Origin: Branchiostoma belcheri
Lineage: Eukaryota; Chordata; Leptocardii; Amphioxiformes; Branchiostomatidae
Assembly: GCF_001625305.1 (NCBI RefSeq)
Contig: NW_017804021.1
Location: 255,078 to 319,077, forward strand
DNA length: 64,000 nt
Direction: 5' to 3'
The translations under genes and the position numbers were made by a program. Below the pieces are notes generated by a model, which was not told the DNA's origin, did no database searches, and was given only the letters and a program-made list of their open reading frames with translations. Positions 10,534 to 23,600 of the stretch are shown here, piece by piece; within the stretch, counting starts at the first letter, position 1, and the number at the start of each line of letters is the position of its first letter.

Positions 10534-12853
10534 AAGAGTTAGAGATCAGTAAAAGGAAGGAAGGAAGTAGATATTTCTTATGTATTTCTGATTTTAACAT
10601 GTCTCGCCTGTTCAGTTCATTTTATAAATGACCTGATCTTTGGTATAAGGTTAGCAATGACAATACAAATGGGGAGCACTTCAGCAGAACATACTGTGCC
10701 TGTGTGAAACTTGTAATGTATTGTAATGTATGGCGGAAGGTCTTGTTTGAGGTCATATTGCATTGGTGCATTTGAGGAGGACATCATGTCTGTAGTTTTC
10801 AAATGTTGTGTAGAATTCGGACTAAACAGTATTGACCAAACATCCAATGAAACCTGTGAAAAATCTGGGTGCAGTCACAGTACTTTCTTTAGCTGTGCTG
10901 AGATGGGGAGTGGTATATTGAGCCCATTTAGTATTCTATTGTTGCATGAAGGGGTTAGATTTGTATAATTCCATTTTGGAGTGGGACAGTTGATATGGAA
11001 CTGTCCATTTTTGCATGGGGAGGGGAAGCGAGTGAAATATGCTGCATTTGCTTTCTAGTTATAAATTTTCATGTTTGTTGTTGGTGTTTCTTACCTTGGA
11101 ACTTCATACTTGACTAGAAGGAAAAATGGCTATCATGAATGTTTTGCTAAAATCACCTGCAACATGTTTATAGCAATATTTATGACATTATAATATTGCC
11201 ATTATTGTGGTTGATATATGCTGCTAGGGTGAATATTTATAAACTAAAGAATGGGGTGCTGTTATAATATATTTCTTGAGGTGCCTTATGACTAAATCTT
11301 TGTGGCAGTTGTTCATTTGATGATTTTCTGATGTGATATTTGCATGGTGAGTTGTGGAAAATACTTTTAAGAGTAGTTTTGTCTGTACATCGCTGCAATT
11401 TGCAATGCACAATTTTATCACAATGCATGTTTTTTTATCACAGCATTGCTTGATTTTCTTATCTGAAAAGTGGTTTCAGGCTGCTTTTACACATAGCTAT
11501 TGATTTATAGTGATATTTAATGAACTAATATGATATGATAAAATAATATCTGAAGCAAATAAAACGGTTTTACACTTGAATGTACTAGTATGCAGTCATG
11601 GATATTTTATATTGTATTTGGTAAACATCCAGTAGTAGTAGTAGTAGTTGTTGTAGTTACTGTAAAATATTAACACCGTATTGCTGCATACTTAGTTCTT
11701 TCAGTATTTGACATGTTAATTCTTTAAAGTACATCATTAAATAATGGAATGATTGAATATATTCAGACAAGTCAAGTCCACACATCAAGTCTTTTGATAT
11801 CAGAATTTTTTTATTAACATTATTGCAGTTTTATAAAGCCTAATGGCTAACATTATAGTGCAGTTCCTCCATCAGCTGCTAGAGGCCGCTTTTGACCCAC
11901 GCACGCGGTTTATGAACTTGGACAAAATTGCCAGGAAGCAAACGATGTAACTGTAAACGATGTATTAAATTAATTAAACAGTGCTTTACTTATCTATCGA
12001 TAAGGTTATGGGCAGTTAGTGTGAACAGCTTCGTTCTGATAAAACTACCATTGCAGAAATATAAAATTAACATACATGTACTCTACTTATCAGACGGTTC
12101 CGAAACGTGGACTTTAACAAAGTCACTCGTAAGAAAGGTTGAATGGCTGCTACACTCGCAGTGCTACGCATGTGGCTCGATGGCAGCAAAAGCTAACTAC
12201 CAGTACATTGTAGTATCCAATTGTTGTACCACCAAGATCTACCACGGCCAAGGACCTGCCATCAAATATAATCTCCTTGGTAGGACAGACAACTATTGCA
12301 TTATCATAAAATGGACAACTTCCCCCACACAGGCCACGTTTTTCTTTAATGTGATAATCTGAACAATGTATGGCATTGTCTTCTATGTTTGACACCTGCG
12401 GGCTCTGTACTTTAATGCGAACTATGCACAGTTGTGTCCACAAACTGGAACAGCCCGAGGGTAAGTAAGTCGCTGTTTTACCGGCCCGAGTACAAATCGT
12501 CCGTCTGTGAGCTCAAATGTTACTAATCCCTAGTCGTTGAGAAAGGCACGGAAACCGAACTATCGAAATAGCTGTAATAGGTGTTGTTTATGTTGAGAGC
12601 CAAAGCTGATTTTTAAATTTGCGGTAAATTACGCAAGCCATTCACAAACAAACTACAGGGTTAGGTATAAGGAAGCTATGGGGAGATAACGTCATCGGTA
12701 AAACTAGTAAAACTACTCCGAGGCGTGCGTGGGTAGCTGATAGCTTGTTACCGGAAACATTGTTCTATATCTGACAGGAAACGCGTCGTAACCGATCGAG
12801 TAGGGACATCTTTTCTGCCAGTCTCTCTCTTGCTGCCTCTCTCTTCGGCCGCC
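10534..12853. other. 3' UTR and intergenic region between the GST-like and C2-ANK-KAP genes
   Basis: An AT-rich 3' UTR follows the stop, with a canonical AATAAA at 11558-11563. After it lies unique-looking sequence without supportable coding capacity; an open frame at 11928-12362 has no recognisable domain or codon pattern. The 5' UTR of the next gene is presumably within about 12700-12853. Confidence 0.6.
11558..11563 (+). terminator. Polyadenylation signal of the GST-like gene
   Basis: AATAAA about 1 kb after the TAA stop at 10533, the clearest signal in the 3' region. Consistent with a long 3' UTR; transcript evidence is lacking. Confidence 0.45.
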
Positions 12854-14505
12854 ATGGCCGCGACAAGTCAACCAGGTGTTTCCCCCGACCCTGTATTTGA
12901 CGAGGTGGACCCCGTAGTCTCCGCCTCGACTCTCGGTACGGTGGAGCTCATCGCCCGGCAAGACTACACGAAGGGCGCGGTGGAGGTCACAGTGGTGAGG
13001 GCGTCTTTAGAAGACAAGGAGCGATACAAGAGTGTCAACCTTTACGTCACAGTTGAACTCGGAGGCACTGTTCTGACGACTAAAGTCACCAGGCAAACTT
13101 ACACCCCGATGTTCAACGATACGTTCCAGTTCGAGTCGACCAAGATCACGTATGACTCAGTCTTACACGTAAGTGTCTAATCTAATCATTCTTTAGCTTG
13201 AGAAATGTTCGTCTTTGTCATGGCAAGGTTCGTCTGTATATACCTGCTTGGTTATATATAGTATTATGTAACACGGGTCTCAAACTTTTTGGTCAGGTAG
13301 TTGAAAAGGATTCAGTCGAAATAAGTCCACATTTTTTAGGTAGACAATTGTGTAATTGTTCCACATGTTTATGATTCTTGTGAGGCACCAAACCTCATTG
13401 AAGGACAAAAAATCGAATCATCCATAGACTGTCTTTCATCTTAAAACCTTATTTATATGATACCATTCGTAAGTCCTTGCACAAAATCATAGCAAGCTTA
13501 TGGCAGATTTCAACCACTCGGTGGTCGACAAGTATGAAGTATTTGCCGACCATAAGGCAACTTGTAAATAACGACTGTACCAAATACTTGTGCCAGGAGC
13601 GCACCAACAATAAACAGACAACGTTATAATTATCCTCCTTCCTGCCAACAGTTATATTGCTCTAATTGTGGAATAGGCGGTCCTTTGTAGGAGAGAAGAT
13701 TTGCTTTTCAATGTCTAACAGATAGTTAGCCCCGTTGGGGCCAATTTCTTGCCCGAGAAGGCCAAATTAAGAGCGGTTTCCTTATTGTCTCTGTCTCTGA
13801 GTAAATGACCCAAATCAAACCCTCTGCAAAACAAGTGGGTCACACCTGTACAGCTGTGTTCACTGGGGCGAACAATCCATATCATCTACATAAAAAAACA
13901 TAAACGATCTTAGCCAAGGCCCTGTTGATTTGATTATATGAATTAACTGTAAACATAAGCCTTGTTCACACCGTGATTCTATATATGTTTTGCAGGTTAA
14001 AGTCAAAAGTTTCAGAATGATCCATAAGGATCCACTGATAGGGGAGCTGAGTCTGCATCTGGGTGACCTGGACATGGGGAAAGTTCAGCAGTACCAACTG
14101 AAAACGGTGAGTTCCTTTCTAAGGCCACAACTATCTAATTGCACAAAAGTCATTCTGTAATAGTTCAGTTACCTTTACGTAAACGTATAAGGCTCGCTTA
14201 AAAATAGAATTTCGTACAGAGTCTAACTAGTTTACTCTTTTACTGTTGTAGTTCATCGTACGTAAGTAACCATTCACACTTGAGTGTACCGTCACTATGT
14301 CTTGTGGAAAATGTTGGAATACAAAGAAAACATTCACATTGGATTAATATTACAGCCCAAAATTAGTGAAACTACAGAAGAACCACGTTGCACTGATGAT
14401 CTGAACACCAGCAAAACTGACGAAAATGACTTGCAGCAACTGGTGTCAACTACGGTGAGACTCGTATCCTTGTCTGGCCTCTGGAACATGAGGATAAAAT
14501 GCGAT

Positions 14506-14601
<96 letters not shown>

Positions 14602-17600
14602 TTGTGTGTGTCATTTCTTAATTTGAAAACGTGAGGCTAGTCCACTGCTCCTCATGAGACAATAGCCATGCCCTTTACATGCTTGACGTGTATATAAGAA
14701 ACATTTCTTATCAAATTGAACACGTTGTTGACTTTTGCAGGATGGACCGCGGAAGATAACGGAGTCCAAGTCATCTTTATTTGGTTTTACGGTAATAGTT
14801 TAAGTTTACTCTTACTTTCTCTCAAGTTTACTCTCTTCAAGCGTGTTCATTGATTTCTTGAATGTTGTCACTTCTATTATGCATCTATTTCCAGTAATAG
14901 CAATAGTACACACAGGTACTTCTTCGCCTATATTTATATTTTGGTCGTTCCATGGTATGGCTGAAATAAATTGTTTTTCCTGGTGTTTTTTTGGCTAAAT
15001 GACTTGGTGTTTGGTGTGGAGGTAGAGTGGACAAATACCCTCAGGCATTTTTTTCTTCATTTTCTTGATACAGGCTTTTAGAATTCTTTTATCATTTTTT
15101 TGCTGTGTTAAAGGAATGTACTATAGCAGTGTGACCATATTTGCCCCATCAGATTGTATATTATACCATCCCTTGTTGTTTTATTCTATACCTTTTTTGT
15201 ACATGTATTTCTACGTTCAATACATAGTTGTTGTCAAATGCAATGTACAATTGTCGTGCAATAAAGTTCTTCTTTATAGATAAGTAAAGTGAAGGACCTG
15301 CACGCCGCTGCTTTGGTGGGAGACATCGGAAAAGTCAACAAGTACCTGGAAGCCGGACATGACGTCAACGAGATGAAAACCATGCGACTGTTTCCTCAAC
15401 ATGTAGGTGTTCCTTGGACTAATGTTTCTCTGATCTTCATTGTCTAGATAATCTTTATATTGATAGTCTAAATAAGCGTCCAATTGAGAGAGATTGGGGT
15501 AAACCAGGATGACAAAGCGCCTGGTATTTGAACTTTAAACCCGTCAGATAGTCGAAGAGCTACGTATACTGTCATGTTTGCTGGTCGCCAAAAGGTCGCA
15601 GAATTTCAAAATCACCAGAGGGCCAGACAATATTCCTATCGGATATCGTAGTGACCTACGAACGACATCGAACAATGATCGAAAAAAAATCGGGCATTCT
15701 ATCATATTGCCCAAAATGTCATTCAGAGATCGTAGACCTGTTGGCTAATCTATTTTCCTTCTGTATACATGTACATGTATTACATATACAAGCGCCTTCT
15801 TAAAATTTGACCTTGGCAGACCGCACACAACCGTCTTCTCACTTGACTTCATTCTCATGTTTGTTCGCCGCAGCCAGACGATGTAGTCAGTGAACACGAG
15901 TTTCAGGGTGTGACGCCGCTGCACTGCGCGGTGATTGCTGGGAATGCCAAGGTCGTTTCCCGCCTTCTCCAGTCGGGTGCCGACCCACTCGTGCGCAGTA
16001 AGGTAAAACCTTTTTTTCACTCGTTCGCTCGCTCGCTCACTCACTCACTCGCTCGCTCACTCACTCACTCACTCACTCACTCACTCACTCACTCACTCAT
16101 TTACTCACTCACTCACTCACTCACTCACTCACTCATTTACTCACCCGCTCACTCATTTACTCACTCGCTCACCCACTCACTTAAAATACAAATTCAAGCA
16201 TGAAAGAAGATAATTATGAGATTCTGAGAAACAAAAATGGTGGAGGTTACACAGGAAAACAGTTACTCAAGCAACTGGATAGATTTTGAAAACTGTCAGG
16301 CGTTTCAAGTAGCATCCACTACTTGTTATCAGTGACTCAACCTGGGATTGTTTGGCCTACCAATTATCTTGTTAATAACCTTACAGTAGTCCAGTGGTAA
16401 TTGTAACGGGTTTAAAATCACACGAGTACGCCAAATTTTCCAGTAGGTACCACTTGCCTTGGGCGAGTGTTTTGTTGTATTCTTCCATTGAAACATGTTA
16501 CGTTGTTGTTCCTAAAGGATCTCCAGTCACCCATGCACACTGCTACCTGGTTCGGTCACCACAACATCATCGAGACCTTGCTGCTAAAGTACGAAGTGGA
16601 GTACCAACAAAAGATGAAGAAGGAGGGACTAGCCGGTCCTCTGTCCACGTCTACTGCCCGACTTCTGTACTGGGTGGATCCAACCATTCGTGATGATCTG
16701 GTACGTCATACATGTATTTCCTCTGCTTTTGTAGTGTACATGTGTTAAAAGCAGCCAAAACGATTTCAGGGCAGCAAAACCGGATTGTTAAAGTCAGTTT
16801 TCTAGCCATTTTTAAAATGTAGTCGAATCAACCCTATCCCATAGCACACTGATACCTGTGAGACAAAATGTGATATCGCTGACAGAAAACGGTTGCTTGT
16901 TTCATTTCTGGTCATGGCTTTTAATTGGTGGTACCAAAAAATAAAGGGGCTCCTTAATTAGCTTTAGCTATTTCAAACGCTTGAAGTATGAAATGATAAC
17001 GAAAATGTGCTAGGAAATGTCAGTAAATGTCAATATCAGATTTCATCATCCAAAATATTTCTTTTGTTTCCAGCCCTGCAATTGCATCGGATGCTTTTCA
17101 ATGGAAGATAACGGAACTTAAAAATACTTCTCGAAGTACAAATCATGATTCTTGAAGCAGCTAATAATAACTTGAAACTATTCCAACGTCTTTCAGGAAA
17201 ACATGGTGTGGAATGCAGCGATGGTTGACAACGTGGCTTTCCTGAATGTGCTAGTGGGACAGCTGCAATGGACGGTGGAAGATCTCACTATCAGAGACTT
17301 TGAAGGGGTGAGGGACGAACAATTGCTAAACACTACCTCTTATACTATTGGCACTTTTCTTACTACATGTACTAGTACGGTCAACGATTCATCTCCAAGC
17401 AGATTCATTCGGGGGACATGGGACGATCAAAGTGACCACCCGAGTTACCATTTGATACAGTATTGCAAACACCAAAAGATCTGCCTGGAGAGTAGTCATC
17501 TATGAAAGTTAAGCTAATTCCGTTAGCACGTTGAAATGCACGGAAAACTACGTAAAAACGATCCTTACTAAGAATTACATCTTGGTTATATTTGTTTAAC

Positions 17601-20600
17601 CCTTGGTTTTATAACTGGTATACGATGTGCAATGCGATAACATGATTCAAAAACAATGATAGCAAATGCACAAAACGCAAAAAAAAAATCGTTCAACATG
17701 TAAGAAATTCTCTTAGCGATCTGTTGAATTTTAGCCCTCGCAACGTTAAGTGGAGAGGGTGTGAAACCAACTACATGCTCTATCTAGTCTTGTTATGGAT
17801 GGGTAGTTATACAGGGGAATTAAGTAACAAACAAAATGAATGTGTGTTTCTTACAGAATACACCACTGCACATCGCCGTACACCAGAGGTATCAGTCGAA
17901 GAAGTTCGCTCAGGCGCTGCTGGATATGAACTCAGACCTCCTCCAGGAGAGGAACAACGCCGGGCAGACTGTGTTGAACGTGGCCGGGAATGACATGAAG
18001 TATACACTGATGGGCACGGCAAAACGCGTCGGTTAGTACTTGACAATCATACAGTATGAGAGAGATGACTTTTTATTGGAAAATTGCAGACGTACATCAT
18101 TAAATCGTGTCTAAAATATCTTGTTTCTTTACATCAGATGCATATGCTATAATTGTTAAACCACAGCGATCATGTCGATTTAGTTATTAGTATTACTAAA
18201 ACATGAATCATAACCTTATAGACTTTAAAATACAAAGATATCCAACACAATCTAAAATATAGGATCATCTCAGCTCAGCTTATAGTGCTGCTTGTAACAT
18301 TGAAAGTACATGTGGAAGAAAGATAATTAAGTTTAAAATATACATAAGTTAGTTAATTCAAATGAGAACAAACTATATTTCACTTTTTACTGTATTATGT
18401 TTTCTTCTTCAGGTAGTTTTGGGCCAGTTTTACAAAGGCCATGAACTGATGAAGCACTTCGCTGTTGTGCGTAGTATTCAGAATATCTCAACTATATTGT
18501 TATATAGTTTATTTACTTTTATTTTACTTAATTACACATGGTATTTCTCCTACAGGGAGCCTAAAGAGTGACAGTCACTTCGAAGAGGACTCCCTAGGTT
18601 ACCGGGTGTATGCCAAAACTGTTGCCGATATCCTGACGGACGAGTCCACCACCATGCCCATCACTGTGGGAATCTACGCGCGCTGGGGGACAGGCAAATC
18701 CTTCATCCTCAACCAAGTCAAAAGTGAGTAGCTTCTAGTTAGTGAATATTCTTCGATCAGTGGCTTGTTTGTCGGCAGTTGATTCTGTCACAGCCTGTTT
18801 TAAAATTCTACGACTTCAAAACCGTAGGCCTACGACAAATGCGATCGCGCAATAACACTTGTGATGGCTTTCAGCACCAAGGACAGGGCCGGTGTCAAAC
18901 CACAGTTATGGCGGGGTTACATGCGACCATAGCTACACTAACACTAGTTGTGATAGCGTTCAGCACCAAGGACAGAGCCGGTGTCAAACCACAGTTATGG
19001 TGGGGTTACATAGGACCATAGCTACACTAACACTTGTTGTGATAGCGTTCAGCACCAAGGACAGGGCCGGTGTCAAACCTCGGTTACTGCACCGTATTCC
19101 TAATGTTTTTCAACTGTTCTGATTTTGTTACCAACTGCTCTTTTTTCAGGTGAGATTGATGCAAACATAGCAAAAGCGAATAAGCTACGAAAGGTTGAAG
19201 AGTACAACACAAGGATGACAAACAAAAGGAAGAGGTCAACACCCGTTCCACCACTGCCTTTCGCGTCATGTGCGACCTGCTGGGCCTTCCTGCTATTCAT
19301 TGGAGTCGTGGTAGGTGGCGCCCTGTCCTACTTCTTGTACCCCGCCATCTTCAACATTGTACTGATCGTCGGTACGATTTTCACCGTCTGCACCTCCGTG
19401 ATGGTTGGCTATCTGAAGAGGAGGGATCTGAAGCGGATTTTGCTGACGCTGTTTCCCGGATTGCGCTGGACAAAGAGACACATTCAGCTGATTGGAATCT
19501 GGCTGGATCTTATAGAATCGCCGGATCTGGAGACGGATCCTCCCAACGCGGGACACGTGAAGGTGATCCACGTGCAGTTCAACGCCTGGGAGTACTCGGG
19601 CTGCTCGGCGCTCTGGGCAGGGATCGTCACCAAGCTGTGTGACGAAGTGGAGGGAGAAATCGGCCCGTGGACCACCCGGCTGTACCGCGCCATCCACGAC
19701 AAGTTCATGTCGTCTGAGAGACCGCCGGTGACGGGGAGACTGTGGTTTAAGTATGTCTTAGTTTAATAGTCATTTAGTACCTTCGCCAAGGCTCTGTTTT
19801 TGGTATCGTTTGTATGTATGTCTCTTAGCACGATAACTGAGGAAGCTACCGATGGGTTGTCATAAATATTGGTAGGTGAGTATGTCTTGATATAATTAGA
19901 TGTTTGGTCCCCATGGCCAGGTGGTACGTTTTCTGATGCAATTGATTTCTTTGATACATTAGTATTACGTGAAGATAAACATGAAAGATATCAAACCGAC
20001 ACAATTAACACCTAAACACAAATGATACAAGTCATGACTGTGTGTGTAATCTACAAATCAGCTTTATCTTTCCCGAATCTTTTGCTTGTTTATATCGCAC
20101 ACAGCGGTGAATATCATTTGATCATACCAAAGACGATCCTGTCTTGTCGTTTACCGTTAGGTTGCTGATCACGACGGTTCTGGGGACTGTAATGATTGTG
20201 CTGGCAGTTGTGTTTGGCATTAAAGGAGATACGCCCCTTCAGGTAATTCTTTTAAAGATCCAGCTTCACCTTTGGAAAGTCTGACTGTAGCATGGTGATT
20301 TAAGCATAATATTTTTCTGGTATCTCTGCTGCTAATTGTCGTTATGCGGAGGTCACATTTCCAAACTGGAGCCCAAAATGGAACAATTTATATGAGGAAT
20401 ATACACAAAAACGTTTTTGTCCTTTGTTGTCTTTTATATCATTTTATATACTTTTCGTTCCAAAAGCAGACTGCCCGGCCATTTGGAATGTGACCTCAGC
20501 ATATACAGGCAAGAAACAACGGAAAAAAGGGTCTCCGTTCTAAGATATTGGCACTACAGATAGCCCTCAAACATTGAAGGAGAGTGTTTGCTTTGTTCAA

Positions 20601-23600
20601 GCCTCCTGATAACATACTATTGGGTATACAAGCAATAAAATAATTCCATCTTTGTTCCTGTTATTCACAGATAGCAACCAGCATAGTGGAGATCCTCTGT
20701 GGCGTTGTACTCACCGCGGGGTTGTTGAAGAACGCCACCGAAATCTGGTCCTTCCTCCGGAAGATCGCGATCTCCCAGAGAGACCGGCTGATGGCCCAGA
20801 CGGCGAAACCCAACTTTGACCAGGAGCTGGGCTTCATGTCGAAGGTAAGCCTCCTGACCTAACCGGATATCTTAACCTTGTGAGGTCGTGTGGTAGAGTG
20901 TTCAGAGCCTAGAGGTCCCGGGTTCGAACTCAACCGCTGTGCCCTTGGGAAAGGCACTTTATTGATAGGCACTTTCCTATCTTAACTCAGGTGAAAAGAG
21001 TACTTCTTCTGAGTATAATTAGTGGCGGCATAAAAAATCAGAAAAATATGAGTGTACCGTCACCATGTCTAGTCATTACATGTTGGAAAAAACAACTTAA
21101 TTAGCCTGTCACTGTTGAGATACATTATCTCATAAAATGAAACTAAATAATTCACGAAACGTTACAGATTCCAAAACATAATAACTATCTGTAACAAGCT
21201 GTGTCTCTAACTCGACGTACACGCTACTGGAAAGGGTCACAGTCCCTAGGATGGGACGTTAAGCCGTGGTTCAATGTTCATTGTACGAAAAGGGAATTTA
21301 AAAGCACAAAGGACTTGTATATACATAACATATCTGTCTTCTCTGTCACGACCAGTGGAAGAGTAGGTCAACTGTTCGTTGAGTTCGTTGTGCTAAGCTG
21401 GTTCAAGATCACTTTGATTTTCGCTATGAAAACCCCTGAATTTTTTTTTCTTTATTTTCTTTAACCCAGGTGAAGACAGAAGTGCGGGTGGTGACCTACC
21501 TGCTGCGGTACTTTGAGGCAGCCCGCGGGAAGCAGTACCGGGTTGTGGTGGTGGTGGACGATTTGGACAGGTGCCCGAAGGACAGAGTCACCAAAGTCAT
21601 CGAGGTGCCCTTTTTTATCACTCATCAAAACGCTCATTATTTGCCTTGTGATCAAACAACAGCACAAATATTAATTTATTATTCCTGCTCAAGAATCAGT
21701 AACAGACAAAACCTTGCAAATACCAGATAAGAAATGAAGGTAGGTTCTATCGTTAAGACGTTTCTGGTAGCAATCCACCAACATTCGCCAGCGACACTGG
21801 AGAGCTCTCAAATTCAGCAGGTTTATAAACACGAATTATAGATTGACACGTACGCAGATGAAGTGAAGACCGCTTTAATACATGTAGTTCATATAGGAAA
21901 CAAAATCAACATGGCTTCCCATGTATCGTACAAGTACAATACCAACGAATGACGAAAACTCGTTCCTGCAGGCAGTGGGCATCCTTCTGTCCGATCCAAA
22001 CTCCCACTTCATCTCGCTCCTGGCCGTGGACCCCAGGATTGTCGTCAAGAGCATCGAGGAGAGTTTTGGGGAGGTGATGAAGAACGCCAACATCAACGGG
22101 TACTGATCTGAATTTCCAATCTTTAGTTTCCTATAAGGCCACACTGACTTGATTTTATGGATGATCATGGATGACATCCTCTGAAGACCCCAAAACTAGT
22201 TCCGTTTAAAGCTGCATTATGCAACATTACAAGTCAATTTTCAGGTCTTTACAAAGTAAATTGACTCAATCATGCCTTAGAGCCAAAACTAATAGCCGAC
22301 CATACGACAGCATACAGCTATAGCTTTTAAGGGCATGAATATGTAATAAAGATAATCATTATCATTATGTTGTACCTAGGTACGAGTACCTGAAGAAGAT
22401 GGTTCAGTTGCCCATCTGCCTGCCTGGTCCAGGCGCCGAGGAGACGAAACGTTTCCTGTGGGACACCGCAAAGATGTCCGCTACCGACCGGAAGGTCATA
22501 GCCGTGCAACGGCAGGAGGCTGGGCAAGCAAGGGCGAACAAGGCAGCAAAAGTAGGCATCGACCTAGAGGAAAAATTAATTTTCTGACGATAACCTAGTC
22601 TGGTAACCAGATCATCGAAGACTCCCGACTATTTCGACGGCGTTGGCCGGGAACTGTGTTGCCTATCGCCAATTCCCACTATACCCTGGTCGCCAGACTG
22701 GATGGGACCGTCAGCCAGGTTCCCATCGGGCTACAACTTGCCCGTGGCGCTAATTTAGTTCGGCGGGCGTACTGCCTTGGGCTGCCGAAGTCAACTGGCA
22801 TGGCTGACGGCCCGATCTAGTCTCGCTACCAGGATTCATCTCGCCCACCACTCTTCCCCCTTCCTCGACTCTTTCCCCTTACACCAATACTCCTAAGAGA
22901 ACCAGGCTAACAGTGATATCCAGAGATATGCAATAATCGTACCTTGCTTACTATAAAACTCACATGTATATAGAGGGAAAGAGATCAAACTTTTGAAAGT
23001 GAAACATATTGACTTTTTTTTCTCAGACACTGGTGCTGAACAAGAAAGAGAAAGACGCTATGAAGAGAGGCCTGCACAAACTTTCTATCCTGTGGCGTAA
23101 CGATGCGACACAAGAGACGTGCTATGAATGCAGATCAGTATCAGTGGGAAGCACGTCTGAGGAGCATGGCCACGACATGACAGGACACGACATCAGCGAC
23201 AAGAACCTCTTTCTAACGGAGGCCATCAGGAGTCTGCAGAAGGACAACGTCGTTCGCTACGTTGCCGGAAACCCACGTCACATCCGGCGCCTCTTCAACA
23301 TTCTGTGCGTTTCAGTAGGAGTTCTGTTCCAGCGAGACAGGCTGACAGGGTTCACGCCCAAACAGGTATGTACCAGTTACTGGTCTATGGCCACAGGACT
23401 GAAATTCCGAAGGTCACATACATATATTGATGATACTTTATTAGTAGTACCAAAAGAACATAATGATAAAGAAATACAAACAGTGGCAACAACATTCCAT
23501 GACTAGAACTAAAAGCAAAGTATGGCTTCTTTTCTTCAGACAGACACTTTTTTCTGCAATGTATGGGTCTTTTTCTATTTTGATGTACCCCAATTAAAAA

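Larger units (their letters stand above)
18852..19085 (+). repeat. 89-bp tandem repeat carrying RE1-like sites (about 2.6 units)
   Basis: Three copies of the word CAGCACCAAGGACAG start at 18872, 18961 and 19050, exactly 89 bases apart. Unit sequence between them is about 95 percent identical (GCCGGTGTCAAACCACAGTT, GGGGTTACAT, CCATAGCTACACTAACAC). The array lies in intron 10 of the C2-ANK-KAP gene, between the Walker A exon and the first TM exon. Open frames across it are an artefact of the repeat. Confidence 0.9.

Noticed and set aside
14284-14634. Cys-Val repeat protein
   Set aside because: Translation through the (TG)n microsatellite; only its first part is the true exon 3.
18779-19122. 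Frames of 76-80 codons in KAP intron 10
   Set aside because: They arise from the 89-bp tandem repeat and are bounded by the correct splice sites of exons 10 and 11.
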